DNA of 64,000 nt from a virus. How positions within the stretch are numbered: position 1 is the first letter of the stretch; each line of letters starts with the position of its first letter. Shown here piece after piece: positions 28,967 to 38,848 of the stretch. The position numbers were made by a program, and so were the translations under genes. The stretch is from positions 1 to 64,000 of the IMG/VR virus record IMGVR_UViG_3300020159_001521. One strand, given 5' to 3'. Under the pieces are notes generated by a model. That model ran no database searches, was not told the origin of the DNA, and saw only the letters and a program-made list of their open reading frames with translations.

Positions 28967-29179
28967 ATTACTGAATTGTTTATTGGTTTATAAAAAACTT
29001 ACCCATATGTAGTTTAGCAGAGCGATTCCCATCGAAGGGATAGCGATTGGGAGACACCCCAATCCATCACTCTGTAGTTTAAGAAGAGCTCCCCCACCCT
29101 GAAAGTGGGGGGCATTCTCTTCTCGGTTTTATGAAGCTTCCAGAGGAAGCGGTCTAAGGATGTTATCCTTAGAGGGGGT
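28967..29179 (-). promoter_or_regulatory. hairpin-rich untranslated region after the capsid gene
   Basis: In the minus transcript four hairpins follow the capsid stop codon in order: CTAAGGAT/ATCCTTAG (29,154-29,172), GCTTCC/GGAAGC (29,136-29,150), a long GAAGAG...GCCCCCCAC/GTGGGGG...CTCTTC element (29,083-29,122) and GATTGGG/CCCAATC (29,045-29,064). None has a proper T-run. The series could stabilise or process the capsid mRNA and reduce read-through. Confidence 0.7.
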
Positions 29180-30733
29180 TTAGAACTGTGGAATCTCTTC
29201 GATCAATACTGTGCGAGAGAGATCCTCGATGAATACGTCACAACGGTCTTTCATCCATATTTCATAACCAGGGAACTTGTTAGCAGAACTCATTCCTTGA
29301 GACTTAGCAAAGCCCAGGTGATGACGAGTTCCGTCAATATAACCCCAAGTCATGGAAGGAGCACCCTTCATCCTTACTTCACGGATGTTGTTAACCATTG
29401 AACCATCGCTCATTGGAGAAACATCGAACACCATGAATACAGGAGTGGATTTCTTGTTCTGACCAAATTCCAGGTTAGATTGTGGCAGATCAAGTTCCTT
29501 CAGATGAATCAGTTCAACACGACCAGTCTCACGAGTAACCATTGCATCGAATGCAAAGTTGTAAGTGATGTGTTGACCTTCGCCTTGCAGGTAACGATTA
29601 CCAGAATCTGCCATGAAAGTCAAGCCAGAATTCAAAGCATCGTTCTTCAAAGCTTGCTGGAATACATCGAAACCAGCTTCGTTAGTGTACATTTTAACCC
29701 TACGATCCTTCACATCAACCCTTCTGTAGAACAGATCACCGAATACAGAACGAATAAGGTTTGCAGTGAATTCACCACGGTTATATTGAACCAAGTTACC
29801 ATTGTTACGCATCCTGTGGTAAACACCAGCAGATGTACGCTTCAATTCTTGCTTAGAGCCATTAGTTTTAACGGTGCCAGGCTTGCTCCAAATCATACGC
29901 TTAACTTTCAACTCAAGCATAGACTTACGCATCCAGAACTCGATAAATGGTTCCCATTTAACATCGTTCCTAGTCAAAGGAAGTTGGTTCCTACGCTGTG
30001 GAGCGTAAACCAAAATATCCAAAGGCTTGCCAGAAGCATCACGCATCATTTTGTCGTCAGCCCACTCAGTGATCTTGTGCTCATAACCATATGCAGAACC
30101 AAGAGATTCAAACATAGTGATTTGCTCACCAAGACGAGGAAGACCAAGCAGATCCTGATCAAACTCACCAATTGCAGCATCAACCAGTTCGAGTTCGATA
30201 CCAACTTGCAAGAAGGTGGAGCTTACGAAATCAACTGTAGGGTTGTCACTAACAAGAGTGAAAGAATACAGGTAGCCCATGTTCCAAGGAACTGGATCTT
30301 TTACAACATAGAAACGAGGACCGTATTGACGAGATCCTACAGACACGATAGCGTTTTTAGAGAACTCGTTGGTGTCAAGTACAAGAGAAAACTCTTGTCC
30401 ATCGATACCAGGCTTCAATATGCTCTCGGTAGTTGTTGGAACGTCAATGATCTTTGGGAACTTGTAAGGTACTTGTACCTGCCATTTCCATGCATCACTA
30501 TTGTTGTCAATGTAATAAGGCGTAGACTTGTTGATCATGTCAAGGAAGTCGTTGCTATACAATGAACTCTGAGTGTAGAGGCTGATGATTTTCTTGTCAT
30601 AATCAGCAGGCTCTGTGCTGTGGAAGCTTTCAAGGTGGTTGGCATCTGTAAGCTTACCTACAGCACGCTTATCCATTGAAGCAACACGAGCATACGTAAA
30701 TCCAGTTAAACCTGGGATTGTTTGAATTGCCAT
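29180..30733 (-). CDS. major capsid protein
   Basis: 517 residues. It follows the scaffold-like gene by 26 bp and precedes the 3' hairpin cluster. The sequence is a mixed alpha/beta, HK97-fold-type composition with no signal peptide or enzyme motif. Codons are more uniform and G/C-richer than in the neighbours, as expected of the most highly expressed gene. Terminase, portal, scaffold and capsid are in the canonical order on the same strand. The start MAIQTIPGLTGFTYARVA needs no alternative. Identification is by position, length and composition and is very likely. Confidence 0.85.
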   Translation of the reverse strand: MAIQTIPGLTGFTYARVASMDKRAVGKLTDANHLESFHSTEPADYDKKIISLYTQSSLYSNDFLDMINKSTPYYIDNNSDAWKWQVQVPYKFPKIIDVPTTTESILKPGIDGQEFSLVLDTNEFSKNAIVSVGSRQYGPRFYVVKDPVPWNMGYLYSFTLVSDNPTVDFVSSTFLQVGIELELVDAAIGEFDQDLLGLPRLGEQITMFESLGSAYGYEHKITEWADDKMMRDASGKPLDILVYAPQRRNQLPLTRNDVKWEPFIEFWMRKSMLELKVKRMIWSKPGTVKTNGSKQELKRTSAGVYHRMRNNGNLVQYNRGEFTANLIRSVFGDLFYRRVDVKDRRVKMYTNEAGFDVFQQALKNDALNSGLTFMADSGNRYLQGEGQHITYNFAFDAMVTRETGRVELIHLKELDLPQSNLEFGQNKKSTPVFMVFDVSPMSDGSMVNNIREVRMKGAPSMTWGYIDGTRHHLGFAKSQGMSSANKFPGYEIWMKDRCDVFIEDLSRTVLIEEIPQF

Positions 30734-30759
30734 TTTGTGTTATCTTTTAAATTTATAAA

Positions 30760-31983
30760 TTATTGAAACCAAGACGTGGGTGAAGATGATTTACTAGACT
30801 TCACTGCTGATTTAGAGCTTTGTCTAGCCACCTCTGTAAAGAGATCATCTGATTTTTTAGTGATTCCCCTTTTCTGTATGGTTGACAGACTAGGATCGGT
30901 TTCAAGAATTTTCATGAGTAGACCAAGTTTCACTTTAAGTGCATGGTTCTCAGGTCTTTTCAATTCCAAAATTTGTCTATCAAACTCTGTCAGTTTTTCT
31001 CCTGAAGAAGTTTGATATTTGTCAACCAAAAGGAAATCTTGTAGTTCGTTAGCCAATTTTGGATTGAGGGGAATACCGTCAAACTCTTTAGCTTTAAGTT
31101 TATCCTGTAGAACAGTTTGTACATTCTGAACATACTGTTGCTTGAAGGCTTGTTGTTTTTGGAGGTCTGCTTGTCTTTGTTCCTCCATCTGAGCTAGCTT
31201 AGCTGATTCTTTCTTAACTAACACCTTGTGGTGTTTTGTAGCAACTGTTTCCAGATCACCGTAGTTTTTCAGTCTTTCAACTTCTGTATCGATGTCTTCT
31301 TGTTCAAATCCTTGATCTGCAAGAGCTTGTTTAATAACAGACACTTGATTGTTTTCTTGGGAAAGATCTAGTTCAGAAAAACTTTGTATATTATTATATG
31401 TGCCGAAATAATCTTTTGGATCTACACCTTTTACAAAAATTGCATCAAATGCTTTTTGGTAGTCTTCTCCAAACTGTCCTATAAAGTTTTGTACTATATC
31501 AATAGCACCCTTTTTCTTTTCTAGGTTGAACCTTTCTAGGAATTCTTCAGGAGTTGAAATTGCTACATCTTCTTCATCTTCATCCTTATTAAACACTCCA
31601 AGTTTGAATAAGTCATTTGAGAGAGCAGCAAATTGACTAGGAGCTTCTTCCTCGTCATCTTCTGTATTTTCTACAGGAGCAGCTTTCTTTGGAGCAGCAG
31701 GTGCTTCTTCTTCCTCGTCATTATCTTCATCACCACCAAGAAGAAAATCTTGGATTGATTTTGAAGGATCTTCTTTTTCCTCAGGAGCAGTTTCAGGAGC
31801 AGACGTTGCTGCTTTTTTTGCAGGAGCAGGTTCGTCTTTAATAACTGTAACATCCTCTGGAGAAGATGCTGCTGTTTCTGGAGCCATCAGATCACTAAGA
31901 AGTTCCTGACTACCCATGCCCATTTCCATAGTATTTTCAATACTGAAGTTCCCAAATTGGGAAAGTTCTTGATTATCAGCCAT
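30760..31983 (-). CDS. acidic scaffold-like protein between portal and capsid
   Basis: 407 residues. The N-terminal 130 residues are extremely acidic and Ala/Pro-rich (DEDNDEEEEAPAAPKKAAP). The middle is helical with a strongly charged coiled-coil region (ESAKLAQMEEQRQADLQKQQ). The C-terminus is Ser/Lys-rich (SSKSAVKSSKSSS). Position between portal and capsid, low complexity and helical content fit a head scaffold. No protease motif was seen here. Confidence 0.7.
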   Translation of the reverse strand: MADNQELSQFGNFSIENTMEMGMGSQELLSDLMAPETAASSPEDVTVIKDEPAPAKKAATSAPETAPEEKEDPSKSIQDFLLGGDEDNDEEEEAPAAPKKAAPVENTEDDEEEAPSQFAALSNDLFKLGVFNKDEDEEDVAISTPEEFLERFNLEKKKGAIDIVQNFIGQFGEDYQKAFDAIFVKGVDPKDYFGTYNNIQSFSELDLSQENNQVSVIKQALADQGFEQEDIDTEVERLKNYGDLETVATKHHKVLVKKESAKLAQMEEQRQADLQKQQAFKQQYVQNVQTVLQDKLKAKEFDGIPLNPKLANELQDFLLVDKYQTSSGEKLTEFDRQILELKRPENHALKVKLGLLMKILETDPSLSTIQKRGITKKSDDLFTEVARQSSKSAVKSSKSSSPTSWFQ

Positions 31984-32123
31984 ATGTAGTTTGTTTATAC
32001 TTGGTTTATGCGTGTAAAAATATATTAAGACTAGCTAATTGCAAAGAGATGGAATATGTATAAAATGAATTTTGCCGATAATATAGCATTATTATTTTTT
32101 ACTCTAACCAAAATTGTTTTAAT

Positions 32124-34715
32124 TTATTTGCTTTTCTTGGTATTTCTTCCCTTTGCATTCTCTTTCGCAATAGCTAAATCGTTTGCTTGATTTTCTCTTG
32201 CAAGTTGAATCTTTTCTTTCTCCAGCTGAAGTTTCTCAGAAGCAAGTCTGTTTTTGTTTTGTATATCAGACATCTTCATTTGATAATCTCTTGCTGCATT
32301 TGCCTCTTCACTAGCAAACCTACTTGCTTCCAGTACATCAGGAACAGCGTTAGCATTAGCATCTTCGCTCTCTACATTGCCAAATCCTGTTGCCTGTATG
32401 ATGGCAATTTCCTTCTTATTAATCCTATCAAGCTCTTTCTGGTAGTTTTCGTTAGCAAGCTTCTGCTCATTAGCCACTTGCTGTTGTTCCATTTGAGCTT
32501 GTGCAATCTGCTGCTGTTGCTCCATTTGTTGCTGTTGCATTTGCATTTGCTGATCCTGGAGCTGTTCTTGCCTTTCTTTCAGTGTCTTGAACACTTTCTT
32601 CATCTGCCTAATTGAGTTGGTAGAATACAGCTCAATTACATCGTGGAGAGATCCACCGTTCTGCAGAACAGCTTGAGACAATCCTCTAATCTCCCTGAAC
32701 ATCTCTCTATCCTCAGGTCTGTTAGTTGCATACACCTTCAAATCACGGAATTTCAAATCTGTACCATTCACTTGTACGAAAGCAGATTCTCCTTCTGATG
32801 TAATGTATGACAGGGTGGATTGTGGCTTCTTGCTCTCTACGTACAGAGAGGCGTCTATAATTGCTTGATACAGTTGACCCAATACATATTCATGTGCTAC
32901 AAACAGAGGCTCTGTTTGAGCATAAGATTGCTGAATAGCAGCATTGGTGCCTGTTGCAGACTCACTTGCTGATACAGAACCAAGTCTTTGTCTTGACATA
33001 CCAATTAGTTCCCAGCACTCATTCTTAAGTTGCATAGCAAGCTGATACCTAGATTGTATCTCCTGCGTGCGTGTGAGGTCAATATCTCTAAACTGATTGA
33101 AACTAGACGGACTCTTCAGGTTTTCTGGGCTATCGTCAATGAACACTACACCACGATTACGTGCTTCCATTTCCCATACATCAAGAGCATCCTGTGCGTC
33201 TCCATCCTTTGGAACAGGTACGTGCCTGATGGATGTCAAATAAACCTTACCCACTTCTTTTTCAAGGAGCTTGTAAAGCTGGTTCATACAAACATTGTAC
33301 AACACCTGGAAAGGTTTCATCAAATCAACAAGACTCTTTGCCTCAGTGTTCTTTATTTCGTGTGTGATTCCAATTATAGGACAGTAGTTGAGAAGCTTGA
33401 ATGGTTTGATGTGATAGATGTCTGGACCAATCTTAGTTCCTTGATACCACTGATTAACCCATCCCCATTCTAAAGATTGCTGTGTAGGAATAGTGCCACT
33501 CTTGTAGTTTTCATCTACAAGGATGGATTGCTCATTACCAAGCTCATCTACATAAATCAATTTACCAATCTTCCTCTTACTCATCCAATAGCACCTAACC
33601 ACTACATACTTATATCCAAAAGAAGACACATTAGATGTCAATCCAAGGAAATCCTTCAATCCATCGTTGTTCTCCTTCATCTCTGATTCAATAATCATAC
33701 GAGTTTGAAGAACAGCTGGGTCATAAGTGTCATATGTAACAGAATCAATACCAGGAGACACACTTGGATTACCAAGGTTTGACTCACGAACATTAATCAA
33801 TCCATAGTCTTGGAGAGAACTTCTGAGGTGATCTATTTCCTCCTTAGTTAAGTCTGGAATAGATTCTATTATCTCAGAAAGCTCCATCACCTGCACTGTT
33901 CCAGCAGCATAAGCACCCTGTGCTCTACCTGTAGGATCAGAAATATATTTCCTATCTGGCGTAGTGAGGAACCAAGTGTTCTTGGGGTTAGCCACCTCTA
34001 TATTATATCCAGTTTTGGAATTGTCTTCATAAATGTGGTAGAACTCCCTTGCAGAAATCAACATATCTCTAAAGGCATCTTCTGATTTCTCCTTTAGAAC
34101 AAACTCAGCCTTTTGAGCTGTAAGTACATGGTTTGCCCACTTCTCAGCTACAGATGTGTAGGAATCAAGTTCATCCTTCACCTCATCCATAGTCATCTGA
34201 TTCAATTGCTCTTCGTCAATCTCCTCCTCACCACTCATTTGCAACTTCTCAGCAATCTTCTGCTTTGCTTGGGATATAACGTAGTTTTGGAGAATCTCTG
34301 TCTTATATTGGAGCTCTTCTGCCTGACTATCGTCATCAAATGCTTTTATCCTGTAGGCATCTGGTCTTTTAGATATCTCACCAACAAGCTCATTAATTGG
34401 TGTAGTTATAATGGAATAATGCTTAACATAGGCAGGAAGCTGTAAATCTGTTGTGAGCATTTCTGTAAAACTCTTCACTTGAGGCTCTTGATAGAAGTCT
34501 TCCATCCTCAAAATACCCTTAACAAGATCATAGTTCTTTACAAATGTGTCTCTATTTTTTACATACTCAGCATACGCCTTGTTAGCAAAATAGTCCATTG
34601 TGTTCTTTATCCAGCTCTCATCTTGCTTTTCTTTCTCAGTTTTGAACTGGTCAGGAAATATATTAAGATAGGCATACCTAATCGTTGCATCCTTTGTATA
34701 TCTAATTATTGCCAT
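32124..34715 (-). CDS. portal protein
   Basis: 863 residues, immediately downstream of the terminase gene, sharing one base. The N-terminal two thirds carry the mixed fold of portal clip/wing regions. Residues about 690-860 are a long Gln/Glu-rich coiled coil (QQMQMQQQQMEQQQQIAQ and following), as expected for an extended barrel or crown. Large portals (about 780-860) are usual in crAss-like phages. The order terminase-portal-scaffold-capsid supports the call. Confidence 0.85.
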   Translation of the reverse strand: MAIIRYTKDATIRYAYLNIFPDQFKTEKEKQDESWIKNTMDYFANKAYAEYVKNRDTFVKNYDLVKGILRMEDFYQEPQVKSFTEMLTTDLQLPAYVKHYSIITTPINELVGEISKRPDAYRIKAFDDDSQAEELQYKTEILQNYVISQAKQKIAEKLQMSGEEEIDEEQLNQMTMDEVKDELDSYTSVAEKWANHVLTAQKAEFVLKEKSEDAFRDMLISAREFYHIYEDNSKTGYNIEVANPKNTWFLTTPDRKYISDPTGRAQGAYAAGTVQVMELSEIIESIPDLTKEEIDHLRSSLQDYGLINVRESNLGNPSVSPGIDSVTYDTYDPAVLQTRMIIESEMKENNDGLKDFLGLTSNVSSFGYKYVVVRCYWMSKRKIGKLIYVDELGNEQSILVDENYKSGTIPTQQSLEWGWVNQWYQGTKIGPDIYHIKPFKLLNYCPIIGITHEIKNTEAKSLVDLMKPFQVLYNVCMNQLYKLLEKEVGKVYLTSIRHVPVPKDGDAQDALDVWEMEARNRGVVFIDDSPENLKSPSSFNQFRDIDLTRTQEIQSRYQLAMQLKNECWELIGMSRQRLGSVSASESATGTNAAIQQSYAQTEPLFVAHEYVLGQLYQAIIDASLYVESKKPQSTLSYITSEGESAFVQVNGTDLKFRDLKVYATNRPEDREMFREIRGLSQAVLQNGGSLHDVIELYSTNSIRQMKKVFKTLKERQEQLQDQQMQMQQQQMEQQQQIAQAQMEQQQVANEQKLANENYQKELDRINKKEIAIIQATGFGNVESEDANANAVPDVLEASRFASEEANAARDYQMKMSDIQNKNRLASEKLQLEKEKIQLARENQANDLAIAKENAKGRNTKKSK

Positions 34716-36742
34716 TATGTAAAAAGTTTACGTTTTTTAGTTCCAAATAATCCTACAGAAGACTCGCTGAACAGACTTCCTTTAGATTTGTTCTTTGCAA
34801 ATAATGCTGCCACTCTCTCATCTCCTGTTCCACCAATCTTACCCATAATAGGATCCATCTTCACAGCTTGGGCTATTGCTAGCTCTGCTGCTACAATACG
34901 GTCAAAGTTACCCTGATCGTTGTATTGTATAATTTCTTCTAGAAGAACTGGGTCAAATATCTTACTTACACCTGTCACTTCTCTAATTAGATTTCCTGCT
35001 TCATCTTTCTCTATGAAAATCACTTCCTCCAGATACTTCTTGATACAGTTGTGAAGGTAGTCAATTATTTTCTGTGAGCTCCTGTGTATACCATATTCAC
35101 GTTTTACAGTGGTGTTAGGTACAATTTCCTGCAACCATTGAGGTTGTTTCTCCAAATAATGTCCATCTCCCTTAGCTTTCATGTATTCTATAAAAGAAAT
35201 ATCATCATTCTCACAGAGAGTTCTGGCATTGTAGTATTTAATAAGAAGCCTGGCTTGTTCTTCCCAATGTTCCTTCTTATCAGGACGAGCTACGTAGGAT
35301 GCAACAAACATATCCTGGTACTTTTCACCAGTGAGGTCGTGCATCCTTTTATATACATAAACAGCTCCTAGAGACGAACTATATGCTGACTGACCTTGCC
35401 TGTAAGGGTCAACACCAGCAACATATAGCCCATAAGGAGGGTTGTTCACGGGAAATTCGTATATTATTACAGGAGCATCCTTTGAATCTGAGTTCTTCAG
35501 AGGGAAGTTTGTAATTGGTAACTTGTCTGTGAAGTCGTGTCCAATTTTCTCTCCATCAGAAAACAGAATAATGGGTGTTCCTGTTCTTTCTTGGTTTGTA
35601 AGTCTGGTTTTCTGTCTCTTTGCTGCCTCTATATCAAATATGTTCGTATCCTCATTAAGGAAAATGTCATCCACCTCTAATGGATAGTACATCTTCTCCT
35701 TCAGATAGGCAATCCTGTCTCCTGCTTTCTTTAAACGTTCTAGATTAGACGTTGTTATTTCAGCTGCCTTTTCCTCATTGCTGACCAGCATAGATACGTT
35801 GTGTAACTCGCTATCAGCAGGTTGGTTAAGATGTTTACCAAGCGTAGATTGTTCCTTAGCCTCCATCCTATATTTGTAGGAAATAAATAGCCCATGTATC
35901 CTGCTTGTATCTTTTTCATTATTATACGTGAGAAAGTTAAAGTTGTCCACATCGAACATTAAGCTCTTTGCGTCCATGAATCTCTTCATGTCACCACCTG
36001 TTCCTGTTAGAATGGGAGAACATCCCCAACCAAACGGTGTAGTAAAACCAGGTACAGCCGCTTGGAAACCCCTAAGAAAAGATCCTTTACCAATCTCATC
36101 TATAATTAATTTACGTGGTTTTGTACCAGCAATAGCTTCCTCATTATTACCCTCATCCAAGTTCCTTATGAGAATCTGAGAGAAGGGAATCCTCTCTCCT
36201 GATTTTGTTTTAATACCTAATGTCACCTGATTCTTCCAATTGTCCTCAATTCTCTGCCATCTCCATGCCTCTGGAAGGAAGTTCAGTCCTTTATCAATCT
36301 TATCTGTAATCAGCTTAATATCTGGAGCATTCAATCCAGCAATAATGTTCTGTGAATTCTCATCAAATGTAGCTCCCCATGCAATATAACTAGCCTCAAG
36401 AACAGACTTAGCAAAACGTCTGATTCCTAGAATAACCAGCCCTTTCTTCTCCTGTTGAGCTCTATCTATCTCATTTGTTACAACCCACTCGTTATCACGT
36501 AGAAGGGGATTGGAATATTGTTGGGATATTCTACCTCTGTCATCAATAACATCCACCTCCGTATGCCATATGTTCAAATGCCAATACAGAAAGGGGTTGA
36601 TGTACACCCCTCCCATCATTGCTCCGTTCAAACACAATTCCTTATGAAAGTTGAAGAACTCTTTATATTCTGCACTCTCTCTATCAGGAATTCTCTTTTG
36701 ATTTATGAACCAATCCTTATAATCTATCGACTGTAAACTCAT
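34715..36742 (-). CDS. terL: terminase large subunit
   Basis: 675 residues. Walker A-like GIRRFAKS at 106-113, Walker B LIIDEIG at 212-218 with the catalytic Glu, and a C-terminal RNase H-like nuclease whose first acidic strand reads YVAGVDPYRQG (near residue 440) with later acidic residues ENDDISF and FDRIVAAEL. This is the motor that pumps DNA into the procapsid and cuts the concatemer. It precedes the portal gene with a one-base overlap. The small genes just upstream are where a small subunit might be sought, but none is recognisable. Confidence 0.93.
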   Translation of the reverse strand: MSLQSIDYKDWFINQKRIPDRESAEYKEFFNFHKELCLNGAMMGGVYINPFLYWHLNIWHTEVDVIDDRGRISQQYSNPLLRDNEWVVTNEIDRAQQEKKGLVILGIRRFAKSVLEASYIAWGATFDENSQNIIAGLNAPDIKLITDKIDKGLNFLPEAWRWQRIEDNWKNQVTLGIKTKSGERIPFSQILIRNLDEGNNEEAIAGTKPRKLIIDEIGKGSFLRGFQAAVPGFTTPFGWGCSPILTGTGGDMKRFMDAKSLMFDVDNFNFLTYNNEKDTSRIHGLFISYKYRMEAKEQSTLGKHLNQPADSELHNVSMLVSNEEKAAEITTSNLERLKKAGDRIAYLKEKMYYPLEVDDIFLNEDTNIFDIEAAKRQKTRLTNQERTGTPIILFSDGEKIGHDFTDKLPITNFPLKNSDSKDAPVIIYEFPVNNPPYGLYVAGVDPYRQGQSAYSSSLGAVYVYKRMHDLTGEKYQDMFVASYVARPDKKEHWEEQARLLIKYYNARTLCENDDISFIEYMKAKGDGHYLEKQPQWLQEIVPNTTVKREYGIHRSSQKIIDYLHNCIKKYLEEVIFIEKDEAGNLIREVTGVSKIFDPVLLEEIIQYNDQGNFDRIVAAELAIAQAVKMDPIMGKIGGTGDERVAALFAKNKSKGSLFSESSVGLFGTKKRKLFT

Positions 36743-37074
36743 TTCCTATTCTTCAGAAAATCCTCAGCCATAGAGCTGAGCTCTCCCTTTCCTCTCACCT
36801 CCACCTTAGCTTCTTCAATCTTTCTAAGCTTATCCACCACCTCAAGAAGAGCCAAATAGTTCTTCATTGTCTCCTGAATAAACTTACCCTGTGCCTCAAT
36901 AGAAGCAATCACCATAGGGAGCATTCCCCCTTTAGCTGTAGGTTTCCATTCAATCCTATCCTTCAACTCATGAAGGGGATTGGCATCCACATAAGCTTTC
37001 CAGGAAGTGAGCTGTTGTTCAGCCCAATCCAGTTCTGCATTAATATATGTAGTTTTCTTAATAGCTGTCGCCAT
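36739..37074 (-). CDS. small helical protein upstream of terminase
   Basis: 111 residues with alternating charged helices (ELDWAEQQLTSWKAYVD, LALLEVVDKLRKIEEAKVEV) and a basic tail. It overlaps the terminase start by 4 bp, so it is co-translated with it. Size and position would suit a small terminase subunit, but there is no clear helix-turn-helix, so this remains a guess. Confidence 0.6.
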   Translation of the reverse strand: MATAIKKTTYINAELDWAEQQLTSWKAYVDANPLHELKDRIEWKPTAKGGMLPMVIASIEAQGKFIQETMKNYLALLEVVDKLRKIEEAKVEVRGKGELSSMAEDFLKNRK

Positions 37075-37342
37075 AATCTTCTTCTTTAAATAAACTGTCT
37101 AAATTCATCCCTCCCTCTATAATCTTGTCAATATCTGTTTCCTCATGAGGAAAATCTAGGGCTAATTGACTCTTATATTTAGAAAGAGCAAAAAGCAGCT
37201 CTTTGTCACTCACTCCCCATACATCACCATAACCATCCAGCGCTGTGGCTAAATGTCTACCCATATTATAATTAGGATAGAGCTTATGTAATTCCTGAAG
37301 AGCATGAACCACTTGCACGTAATAATTTGGTTTCTTGCTCAT
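37058..37342 (-). CDS. small late-operon protein, unknown
   Basis: 94 residues, helical (YYVQVVHALQELHKLYPNYN) with a Gly/Tyr-rich turn and an acidic C-terminus. Overlaps the next gene by 17 bp. No motif recognised. Confidence 0.6.
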   Translation of the reverse strand: MSKKPNYYVQVVHALQELHKLYPNYNMGRHLATALDGYGDVWGVSDKELLFALSKYKSQLALDFPHEETDIDKIIEGGMNLDSLFKEEDYGDSY

Positions 37343-37347
37343 CTTTC

Positions 37348-37530
37348 CTATTTTGTTATAATTCCTGCTGAAGAAGCTGAGAGCTTTGTCAAACTAGGAC
37401 TAACAACATCTTCTAACAATCTTTTAATCTGTTCATTTGCCTCCTTCTGAACATCCTCAGAAATTCCTGGCGTTGCACATAAAGCTCCAAGCTTCTCAAT
37501 AACTACCCATGCTTCAAACACTGGATTCAT
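37348..37530 (-). CDS. 60-residue late-operon protein, unknown
   Basis: 60 residues, mostly helical, no motif. Overlaps the upstream gene by 4 bp and is 5 bp from the next, so it fits the operon spacing. Confidence 0.5.
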   Translation of the reverse strand: MNPVFEAWVVIEKLGALCATPGISEDVQKEANEQIKRLLEDVVSPSLTKLSASSAGIITK

Positions 37531-37802
37531 AATAATTGGTTTAAATCGTCATCAGACAAATTAATATTTATCTCTGTATCTGTCTTTGTAATCTTTGTTG
37601 TAGGAATCATGTCAAAGTTCTCCTGGAACTCCTCATCCATATATTCCTTGGAAAAGCTAATCATTATCCCATCCTGCGTGTCATCAAGCATTCCTACAAT
37701 GTCCACATAATTAACCCCCTTGTCATACAAATCTGCAAGAATGTCAATGAACGATTCCAAAGGAACCTTCCTAATCCTCATTTCTTTATTTTCTCCTTCC
37801 AT
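37527..37802 (-). CDS. acidic late-operon protein, unknown
   Basis: 91 residues, strongly acidic and hydrophobic, ending NLSDDDLNQLL. No motif recognised. Overlaps its neighbours by 4 and 17 bp, which supports it being real. Confidence 0.55.
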   Translation of the reverse strand: MEGENKEMRIRKVPLESFIDILADLYDKGVNYVDIVGMLDDTQDGIMISFSKEYMDEEFQENFDMIPTTKITKTDTEININLSDDDLNQLL

Positions 37803-38100
37803 CTATTTTCTTTTTTATAGATTCTTCTTCATCCTGAGAAACTATTTCCTTCCAAAATCCTATAGGGCAACTACAAGAAAGACACCTCGTTTTGGCAGAC
37901 AGCGTACATCCACAATTCGTACAATGTACATCTGGACGTAAAGCTGACAATCCCCTTTTCCTAACATTCTCTGAATAATGCTCACATTTAGCACACACAT
38001 CCAACCTCTCCCTACTAACATCCTCTATAGCCTGTTTCATGTCCTTAGGAGGAACCAATTGATTTCTCCATCCTTCATAAATCTGAGAAAAACTAATCAT
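37786..38100 (-). CDS. zinc-ribbon protein of the late operon
   Basis: 104 residues with three CxxC-type pairs: CAKCEHY (residues 36-42), CTNCGCT, and CLSCSC, in an otherwise basic protein. This suggests one or two zinc-binding sites. Zinc ribbons of this size in phages bind nucleic acid or other proteins. It overlaps the HU-like gene by 8 bp and the next gene by 17 bp. Confidence 0.65.
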   Translation of the reverse strand: MISFSQIYEGWRNQLVPPKDMKQAIEDVSRERLDVCAKCEHYSENVRKRGLSALRPDVHCTNCGCTLSAKTRCLSCSCPIGFWKEIVSQDEEESIKKKIDGRRK

Positions 38101-38452
38101 CGTTGGTTTTTGATGTTAAATATTCAATATCAGCAATTGTATTCGTCAACATCGTATTGGCTCTCTGCCTCTTTGCTTCTGAAATCGTGCTGTCATTCAG
38201 CGTCCTTTCAACAGCTTCCTTCTTAGCCATCAATTGATCAAGCCTCTTCAAAGCCTTCTTCTTATTAAAATAAAACTTCCCAAACCCACTAAGCTCCACA
38301 CTATTACTATCCTTCATAGCAGCAGAAACACTCTGGAACTGATGATTAATCACAGACTCAATTGTCTTCTCACTCACCATCATCTTCACAGCCATCACCC
38401 TAATCAAATAGTCCTTCATGGACATACTCCTAGGCTTATTATCAATCTCCAT
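38093..38452 (-). CDS. HU/IHF-like DNA-binding protein
   Basis: 119 residues. The N-terminal two helices (LIRVMAVKMMVSEKTIESVI) are followed by VELSGFGKFYFNKKK at 52-66, the characteristic HU/IHF turn with GFG and the basic beta-arm start. The C-terminal half is a Lys/Arg-rich helix rather than a normal HU arm. crAss-like phages encode IHF-like proteins. It may organise DNA at packaging, replication or transcription sites. Confidence 0.7.
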   Translation of the reverse strand: MEIDNKPRSMSMKDYLIRVMAVKMMVSEKTIESVINHQFQSVSAAMKDSNSVELSGFGKFYFNKKKALKRLDQLMAKKEAVERTLNDSTISEAKRQRANTMLTNTIADIEYLTSKTNDD

Positions 38453-38804
38453 CGTGTAACAACTTTATTTCCAAAGCCAAATCATTGTCAAAATTAAGAG
38501 CTATAACAGGATTCACCTTTGTCTTACTCCCCTCCTTAACCAACACTCCTATCCTCTTGAGCTTAGATATAATATTATATATCGTAGCTTCAGAGCTAGA
38601 ATGCTTCTTACAAAACTCTTCCCTATTATTAGCATAAGAAATATTCCCCTTAATAGCTGTAAAAGCAACAAGCTGTATTTCCCTCTCTGTCAAATTCAAA
38701 TCATTAACATCAGACAATATCCTATAATACTTCTGAGCTAACAAATAATTGTCAGACAATTGTCGTTTAAGCTTCTGTGAAATAATCCTTCTATTCGTTT
38801 CCAT
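38442..38804 (-). CDS. winged-helix-like regulator, first gene of the late operon
   Basis: 120 residues. Residues 35-90 have a helix-turn-helix pattern (LTEREIQLVAFTAIKG, then SEATIYNIISKLKRIGVL) followed by a short wing (VKEGSKTKVNPVIALNFD). It is the first gene behind a consensus promoter and overlaps the HU-like gene by 11 bp. It may regulate late genes or the divergent switch; targets are unknown. Confidence 0.65.
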   Translation of the reverse strand: METNRRIISQKLKRQLSDNYLLAQKYYRILSDVNDLNLTEREIQLVAFTAIKGNISYANNREEFCKKHSSSEATIYNIISKLKRIGVLVKEGSKTKVNPVIALNFDNDLALEIKLLHDGD

Positions 38805-38817
38805 ATTTAATTATACA

Positions 38818-38848
38818 CAAAGATAGAATGTAAGCATCTATTTGCAAA
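38818..38848 (-). promoter_or_regulatory. consensus promoter of the leftward virion operon
   Basis: On the minus strand TTTG (38,845-38,848), a 19-bp spacer and a perfect TATCTTTG (38,818-38,825). The first start codon lies about 14 bp downstream, giving a very short leader. Exact match to the Bacteroidota housekeeping promoter pattern. Confidence 0.85.

Noticed and set aside
29480-30565. 361-codon open frame on the plus strand
   Set aside because: Exactly antisense to the capsid gene; Ile/Thr/Cys/His-rich composition is that of a shadow frame caused by biased codons.
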